Assembly: GCA_052034685.1 (NCBI GenBank)
Contig: JBPOIH010000007.1
Location: 1-64,000, forward strand
Direction: 5' to 3'
Source of the DNA: CAYUUR01 sp052034685
GTDB taxonomy: Bacteria; Patescibacteriota; Saccharimonadia; Saccharimonadales; CAYUUR01
DNA length: 64,000 nucleotides
Shown: piece by piece, positions 58,934 to 64,000 of the stretch
Layout of the letters: every line of letters starts with the position of its first letter
How positions within the stretch are numbered: the first letter of the stretch is position 1
Program-made: the position numbers and the translations under genes
Notes under the pieces: generated by a model
Database searches by the model: none
What the model was told of the DNA's origin: nothing
Seen by the model: only the letters and a program-made list of their open reading frames with translations

Positions 58934-59012
58934 CACTTTTTACCCTGTTATTCTACGAATATACATTCATTATTTACACACGTGCTTTGTTAGACAATGC
59001 TATGATATATAC

Positions 59013-60149
59013 ATGACAGATTTTGGGAAACTCGCCTTAGAACAACATAAAAAACTCCGTGGCAAAATTAGTGTATCGCTAAAAGATAGCCTCGACAGCC
59101 AGGACAAACTTAGCACGTATTACACTCCCGGCGTTGCGGCGGTGTCGAGCTACGTGGCTGAACACCCCAAAGAAACGCGTGACTACACCTGGCTGAATAA
59201 TGCTGTCGCCGTGATTAGTGATGGCTCAGCCGTCCTAGGACTGGGTAACATTGGACCTCAGGGTGCTTTGCCAGTTATGGAAGGTAAAAGCATGTTATTT
59301 AAGCATTTTGCAAATGTTGATGCAGTGCCGATTGTACTCGATGTACACTCGGCCGACGAGATTGTAGCAGCAGTGCGGGCAATTGCACCGAGCTTTGGTG
59401 GCATAAACTTAGAGGATATTGCGGCACCTATTTGTTTTGAAGTTGAAGAACGGCTGAAAGAAAAACTTGATATCCCAGTATTTCATGATGATCAACACGG
59501 TACAGCAATTGTTGTCTTAGCCGGTTTAATCAATTCCATGAAGGTAACTGGTCGTCAACTCAAGGATTGTCGGATTGTCGTAGTTGGAGCAGGTGCTGCT
59601 GGAACCGCTATCATGAAGCTCCTGCACCGCTATGCGCAACCTGAAATTCTCGCAGTCGACAGCAAAGGAATCGTATCTAAGGACAGGACAGACCTCAACA
59701 CTGAAAAGCAAAAACTCCTCACGTTCACCAACCCTAACAACGTAAGTGGTACGCTCGAGCATGCCCTCATGGGAGCTGACATATTTATCGGTGTTTCGGC
59801 AGCTGGTCTTTTGACTGCCGAGATGGTTCAAATGATGAGCGAAAAACCAATTATCTTTGCTATGGCTAACCCTACACCCGAAATCATGCCAGACATTGCC
59901 AAACAAGCCGGTGCCGCTATCATCGCAACCGGCCGCAGTGATTTCCCAAACCAAGTAAACAACGCCCTGGCGTTTCCTGGCATCTTCCGCGGCGCCTTAG
60001 ACAACAAAGTTTCGGCCATCACTGACGACCACAAAACAGCAGCAGCTGAAGTTATTGCTAACCTCGTGGACAAACCAACCGCTGACATGATCATCCCTTC
60101 ACCACTTGACGACCGACTTGTCCCTTCGATTGCCAAGGTTATTGTTTAA
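59013..60149 (+). CDS. NAD(P)-dependent malic enzyme
   Basis: Oxidative decarboxylation of malate to pyruvate. 378 residues from MTDFGKLALEQHKKLRG (59013). YYTPGVAAVSSYVAEHP, AVISDGSAVLGLGNIGPQGALPVMEGK, NLEDIAAPICFEVEERL, FHDDQHGTAIVVLAGL and the Rossmann motif VVVGAGAAGTAIMKLL are all present. An in-frame upstream extension to 58890 is rejected because TATGAT (59001-59006) lies 6 nt before this ATG. Convergent with pilB, sharing TTAA stop bases. Confidence 0.95.
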   Translation: MTDFGKLALEQHKKLRGKISVSLKDSLDSQDKLSTYYTPGVAAVSSYVAEHPKETRDYTWLNNAVAVISDGSAVLGLGNIGPQGALPVMEGKSMLFKHFANVDAVPIVLDVHSADEIVAAVRAIAPSFGGINLEDIAAPICFEVEERLKEKLDIPVFHDDQHGTAIVVLAGLINSMKVTGRQLKDCRIVVVGAGAAGTAIMKLLHRYAQPEILAVDSKGIVSKDRTDLNTEKQKLLTFTNPNNVSGTLEHALMGADIFIGVSAAGLLTAEMVQMMSEKPIIFAMANPTPEIMPDIAKQAGAAIIATGRSDFPNQVNNALAFPGIFRGALDNKVSAITDDHKTAAAEVIANLVDKPTADMIIPSPLDDRLVPSIAKVIV

Positions 60150-61750
60150 CCGATAACGCGATAGATTTCTTCTATGGTTGTTTCGCCCTTGCATACCTGC
60201 AGGGCGGCATCTTGAAGCATAGTGCGCATGCCACTTCTGACGGCTGCTTCTTCTATCTGCTGAGCAGAGAGTGACTTATTGCCCGACTCAAGTAAAGTAC
60301 GAATCTCGCCAGACATCGTAAATTGTTCGCGTACTGCGATCTGCCCACGGTAACCATACGGGTTATCTTCTGATTTGCCGGGCTGATAAAACGTCACTTT
60401 GCTCAAGTCTGGTTTTTCAACACCTTCAGGTAGTGTCGCGAGCACATCAGCTAACTTTTTAAGAGAGGCTTCGTCAGGCTTGTATGGTTGCTTGGTTGTA
60501 TCATCCAGCTTGCGCACAAGTCGCTGTGCCATAACCAGACGAATAGCAGAAACAAACAAGGGATTTTCGCCAATTACATCCATCATCCGAGTAAGCGCTG
60601 CTGCAGCCGATGACGCGTGAAAGGTAGATAGCACCAAATGGCCAGTCAGAGAAGCTTGCAAAGCAGTCTTGGCAGTATCAAGGTCACGAATCTCACCTAC
60701 CATCACAATGTCAGGGTCAAGCCGAAGAATCGCCCGTAGTTTATTCGCAAAACTTGTTTGTTCGGCTGACTGCGTCATTACTGGAATCTGCGTAATACCT
60801 TCAAACTGATACTCCACTGGGTCTTCAATGGTGATAATCTTTCGCTCCGTCGTATTGAGACTATTAAGCATGGAGTAAAGCGTGGTAGTTTTTCCCGAAC
60901 CGGTTGGTCCAACAGCCAGTACTAAACCGCTCGGCTTACTAATGATGTCATCAACCACGGCGCGCTGAGCTGGGTCAAGACCCAACCTGTCAAGCTTATA
61001 CATCTCTTGATCCATATTGAATAGACGCATAACCACATCCATACCATTAATGGTAGGAACAGTTTCCAGACGAACGTTTACATCGACTTCTTCACCGGTG
61101 GCAAGTTTTGCACGTTGTGAGATATGACCTTGTTGAGCTTCACCTGATGCCGTAGAGATGTTACCAGCGCTCGCAATAGCGGATATTAGTACGCGATACG
61201 TATCTGGCTCAAGACGAGCAATCAAATGAAGCACGCCATCCATACGGAATCGCACGCGCACAAACCCACGCTGTGTTTCAATGTGAATATCTGACGAGCC
61301 TAATCGGTGTGCTTGCTCAACCAAATACGCCAACATGTCGGCTGCTCGCACCTGCTTTAGTGTGGCTGAGACTTTATCCATAAGCTCGTCAGTGCCGGCG
61401 TTTTTGATAGAAATATCTTCATATACGACCTGCTTGGGTGGGTCGTATAGCTTCATATATTCACGATAACCAGCGTCAGATATGAGAGAGAACGAAACGC
61501 GCTGATCTAAAAAGCGTTGTCTGAGCTTGTCGAATGTTTGCTGGGATGTCGTATTAGTCACGCCAAAGCTAATACTGTGGTCATCAGACTGGATTGGAAT
61601 TACCCGCATGCTATATAGATCAGCGACCGGAAAGATATCTTTATAAATCGTTTTCTGAGCAATCTGGGAGGTGTCAATATACCCCATATTCAAAATACGG
61701 GCCCGGCGCTGTGTCGCCAGCTCTTCGTCTTTGCGGGCATCTTGTGACAT
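60146..61750 (-). CDS. pilB: type IV pilus assembly ATPase PilB/GspE, without the cysteine motif
   Basis: 534 residues. N-terminal GspE domain, then SDIHIETQRGFVRVRFRMDG, Walker A GPTGSGKTTTLYSML, IITIEDPVEYQFEGITQIPV (Asp box), Walker B PDIVMVGEIRDLDTAKTALQASLTGH and STFHASSAAAALTRM. The C-terminal tetracysteine zinc motif of the family is missing: RKLDDTTKQPYKPDE and YQPGKSEDNPYGYRGQ replace the two CxxC pairs. It powers pilus extension. TTAAAT lies 6 nt before the ATG. Standing alone here without other pilus genes. Confidence 0.93.
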   Translation of the reverse strand: MSQDARKDEELATQRRARILNMGYIDTSQIAQKTIYKDIFPVADLYSMRVIPIQSDDHSISFGVTNTTSQQTFDKLRQRFLDQRVSFSLISDAGYREYMKLYDPPKQVVYEDISIKNAGTDELMDKVSATLKQVRAADMLAYLVEQAHRLGSSDIHIETQRGFVRVRFRMDGVLHLIARLEPDTYRVLISAIASAGNISTASGEAQQGHISQRAKLATGEEVDVNVRLETVPTINGMDVVMRLFNMDQEMYKLDRLGLDPAQRAVVDDIISKPSGLVLAVGPTGSGKTTTLYSMLNSLNTTERKIITIEDPVEYQFEGITQIPVMTQSAEQTSFANKLRAILRLDPDIVMVGEIRDLDTAKTALQASLTGHLVLSTFHASSAAAALTRMMDVIGENPLFVSAIRLVMAQRLVRKLDDTTKQPYKPDEASLKKLADVLATLPEGVEKPDLSKVTFYQPGKSEDNPYGYRGQIAVREQFTMSGEIRTLLESGNKSLSAQQIEEAAVRSGMRTMLQDAALQVCKGETTIEEIYRVIG

Positions 61751-61806
61751 GTACCTATTTAACCATAAGCAGTGGCGTTCCGTGAATAGTTACTTATAAT
61801 ACCTTC

Positions 61807-62310
61807 ATGCCGAAACGGGAAATAATCATCATCGCTCATAACCTACGAAGTATCCATAACGTCGGATCAATACTTCGCACCGCTGACGGCCTGGGCGTTA
61901 AGGAAATCTACTTGACAGGTTACTCTCCCTATCCAAAAACTAACCCTGATACCCGGCTGCCACATCTTGCCAATAGTATTACGAAGCAACTGCACAAAAC
62001 AGCCCTCGGCGCAGAGAACGCGAAGAATATTACTCACCGTGAAGATATTATGCAAGTGGTGTCTGATTTGAAAACCGAAGGATATCAGATAGCTGCTGTC
62101 GAACAAGCAAACGGAAGTGTTGCGCTACCAGAATACACTCCTCATAATCGCGTCGCTCTTATTGTTGGCCGTGAAGTTGAAGGGATTGAACGTTCCGTTA
62201 TTGACGCATGCGACCTGACACTTGAGATACCGATGTCTGGCCAAAAAGAATCATTCAACGTTTCAGTAGCATCAGCAATTGCACTTTATCATTGCAGATT
62301 CGCACCATAA
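61807..62310 (+). CDS. SpoU/TrmH-family RNA 2'-O-methyltransferase
   Basis: 167 residues. SPOUT signature motifs: HNLRSIHNVGSILRTADGLGVKEIYLTGYSP, VALIVGREVEGIERSVIDACD, and IPMSGQKESFNVSVASAIALYH. It methylates a ribose in tRNA or rRNA; the target is not determined. TATAAT (61795-61800) is 6 nt before the ATG, so the mRNA is likely leaderless. Confidence 0.92.
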   Translation: MPKREIIIIAHNLRSIHNVGSILRTADGLGVKEIYLTGYSPYPKTNPDTRLPHLANSITKQLHKTALGAENAKNITHREDIMQVVSDLKTEGYQIAAVEQANGSVALPEYTPHNRVALIVGREVEGIERSVIDACDLTLEIPMSGQKESFNVSVASAIALYHCRFAP

Positions 62311-62348
62311 GCGTCATACTATTATCTAACAAAGTACAAGAAACAAAT

Positions 62349-63254
62349 ATGCCACTAAAATCACACCGACACCAACAACACAAAAAGCATCCAAAACATT
62401 ACGCCAAGGTATATTGGCCATATATGCCGTTACTCGTTGTGGTCGGTTTAAGTTTGTTTGTCGGTCAGTCATTTGTTAACAAATCACAACGAGGCGTCTT
62501 GTCATACGCAACAGACGTATCTGACGCAACCTTACTCAATGACACAAATCAGCAACGCAACGCCCATAACCAATCTCCACTTAAGCTAAACGACAAACTT
62601 GACCAAGCAGCCCAAGCCAAGGCAGCAGATATGGTGGCGCGCAATTATTGGTCGCACACGACTCCTGAGAATAAAACACCGTGGAACTTTATCGACAAGG
62701 TCAACTACAACTACCAGAAAGCTGGCGAGAACTTAGCATACGGTTTCGTAACCAGCAGTGCGACCATTAACGGCTGGATGCACAGCCAGGCGCATCGTGA
62801 GAACCTTCTAGACACTGCCTATACTGAAGTTGGTTTCGGGATCGCTCAATCAGAAAACTACATCGGAAGAGGCCCAGAAACCGTCATAGTGGCTATGTAT
62901 GCGCGGCCAGCAAATGCTGCACCTCTGACAATGCCGAGTAGTATTAGCTTTGACACAGCACCACGTGACCTTCCAGTAAATACAAACCGTGCTATCACTA
63001 CAGAGCCAGCTGTAAAAAGTGTCAGCAAGGTTCAGTCTCTAACTGGCTCAAGCGTGCCCGGCATCAGCTTCATTATTGGTCTGCTCGTCGGGCTTGCGCT
63101 CGCTTACTTGGTAATCAAACATTCAATAGGCGTCAAACGCCTTTTGCGCGACGGCGAACGTTTCGTCCTGAAACATCCCGTACTTGACATCACTTTAGTC
63201 AGTTTCATAGCGCTCTGCGCCCTCCTAAGCCAGAGCGTTGGCTTCATCCGCTAA
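62349..63254 (+). CDS. membrane-anchored CAP/SCP-domain protein
   Basis: 301 residues from MPLKSHRHQQHKKHPKH (62349). A His/Lys-rich cytoplasmic start, a membrane segment (YMPLLVVVGLSLFVGQSFV), and the CAP domain (LLNDTNQQRNAHNQSPLKLNDKLDQAAQAKAADM; YWSHTTPENKTPWNFI; GENLAYGF; HRENLLDTAYTEVGFGIA). Two more hydrophobic segments lie at the C-terminus. Surface location is inferred; secreted CAP proteins are common in Saccharibacteria. The function is open. Confidence 0.9.
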   Translation: MPLKSHRHQQHKKHPKHYAKVYWPYMPLLVVVGLSLFVGQSFVNKSQRGVLSYATDVSDATLLNDTNQQRNAHNQSPLKLNDKLDQAAQAKAADMVARNYWSHTTPENKTPWNFIDKVNYNYQKAGENLAYGFVTSSATINGWMHSQAHRENLLDTAYTEVGFGIAQSENYIGRGPETVIVAMYARPANAAPLTMPSSISFDTAPRDLPVNTNRAITTEPAVKSVSKVQSLTGSSVPGISFIIGLLVGLALAYLVIKHSIGVKRLLRDGERFVLKHPVLDITLVSFIALCALLSQSVGFIR

Positions 63255-63266
63255 TCGGATGCATGT

Positions 63267-64000
63267 TTACTTAAGAATTACGTTCTGACTACCAACAAGT
63301 TTGTGAAATTCTTGCAGCGTCTTGTCGTCACTCTGAACCTTGGTTGGCAGTTTTATGATCTGTTTATTGGAATCATTGCCGATAACCAACACAACCTCTC
63401 GCTCACCCGGAGTAGCATCAATTAACCTTTTAAGGTCCTGCAAGGCCTGTTGGTTGCTACTGTCGTTTAATCGAATATACAGTTTGCTTGATGCACCCGG
63501 TGCTGCTTTCGCTTTTGTTTTATTCTTTGTGGCAACTCGCGCTTTTGGAATCTTTTTGGCTTTTCCAGTAGCTTGATACGCGCTGGCCTGTTCGGCAGTA
63601 ATCTCGCGAGCATCATCTACCATGACTTTGACTTCATCACTTGGATTGCCATCACGGTCTTTAGCGTTAATCTTACCTCGAATCAATAACACTCTGTCTT
63701 TTTCCCATAGCCCAATCGTTTGCTGGAATGCGTTAGGAAACAGAATCAATTCAATCTCGGTCTTAAGGTCGGCAATCTTGACAAAGGCCATTTTCTGACC
63801 CTTTTTGGTGGTTATTTCCCTAAAATCGCTCACGATACCGCCAATAGTTACTGCCTTGCCGTCATGTTCAGGCAATAAGCTCTCTAGAGGTATTGTCTGT
63901 TCTGCCAGAAACAGCTCATAGGCACTCAATGGGTGCTGTGATAGGTATAGCCCAAGTAACTCACGCTCCCATTGTAATTGTTCACGTAGCGGATATAGAT
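63267..64000 (-). CDS. dnaE: DNA polymerase III alpha subunit, C-terminal part; runs off the window
   Basis: Replicative polymerase. The reading frame is open to the window edge and includes LYPLREQLQWERELLGLYLSQHPLSAYELF, the conserved end of the fingers/tandem HhH region. The OB domain follows (GKAVTIGGIVSDFREITTKKGQKMAFVKIADLKTEIELILFP). A Lys/Ala-rich linker and a C-terminal tail domain end the protein. The 5' end, including the catalytic aspartates, is outside the window. Confidence 0.93.
   Translation of the reverse strand, partial: LYPLREQLQWERELLGLYLSQHPLSAYELFLAEQTIPLESLLPEHDGKAVTIGGIVSDFREITTKKGQKMAFVKIADLKTEIELILFPNAFQQTIGLWEKDRVLLIRGKINAKDRDGNPSDEVKVMVDDAREITAEQASAYQATGKAKKIPKARVATKNKTKAKAAPGASSKLYIRLNDSSNQQALQDLKRLIDATPGEREVVLVIGNDSNKQIIKLPTKVQSDDKTLQEFHKLVGSQNVILK

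Noticed and set aside
1..64000. CRISPR arrays, rRNA genes, prophage genes
   Set aside because: No regularly spaced repeats, no rRNA sequence and no phage structural genes were found.

Overview
This window reads as a chromosomal segment of a small-genome bacterium of the Candidate Phyla Radiation, most likely a Saccharibacteria (TM7) relative. The evidence is the ribosomal-protein cluster without rpmD (L30), adk or map, zinc-free forms of L36 and S14, a compact gene layout, type IV pilus ATPase, a replication-relaxation family protein, and many short proteins without recognisable family. TAA, TAG and TGA all end genes, so the code is the standard bacterial one and not the Gracilibacteria code. 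The lineage assignment is inference; the gene content is read directly.

Layout. Positions 1-14143 hold, on the minus strand, the S10-spc-alpha ribosomal cluster: rpsJ, then (after two inserted genes) rplC-D-W-B, rpsS, rplV, rpsC, rplP, rpmC, rpsQ, rplN-X-E, rpsN, rpsH, rplF-R, rpsE, rplO, secY, infA, rpmJ, rpsM, rpsK, rpsD and the start of rpoA, which carries an in-frame TAA. Positions 14355-20616 hold the str operon (rpsL, rpsG, fusA, tuf) with a short unknown gene at almost every junction. Then come rpoC and rpoB (20776-28181), clpP with a CIRCE operator, and the tig region. A 4.64-kb IS1595-type transposon (30065-34706) sits between clpP and tig, with 26-bp perfect inverted repeats and an 8-bp target duplication. 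It carries a transposase, a replication-relaxation protein, a P-loop kinase, a GNAT-GNAT-aminoglycoside-phosphotransferase fusion and a small basic protein.

The part after 34707 is housekeeping: trigger factor, HisRS in an operon with an S66 (MccF/LdcA-like) peptidase and an unknown protein behind a candidate attenuator, tRNA-Leu(UAG), rsmD, recG, tyrS, a class A penicillin-binding protein, radA, a membrane HEXXH protein, clpC with CIRCE, nusA behind a leader terminator, aminopeptidase N, yraN, rnhB, rplS, malic enzyme, pilB, a SpoU methyltransferase, a membrane CAP protein and the C-terminal end of dnaE.

Themes across genes: (1) repeated loss of zinc-binding cysteines (both RpoC sites, L36, S14, PilB), while RadA and the transposase keep theirs; (2) more than a dozen genes with a -10 box 6-8 nt before the start codon, pointing to widespread leaderless mRNAs; (3) an HrcA regulon of clpP and clpC, each operator overlapping the stop codon of the gene upstream; (4) leader regions with terminator or hairpin structures before nusA, rplC, rpsJ and the HisRS operon. 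No CRISPR array, rRNA gene or gap above 300 bases was seen.
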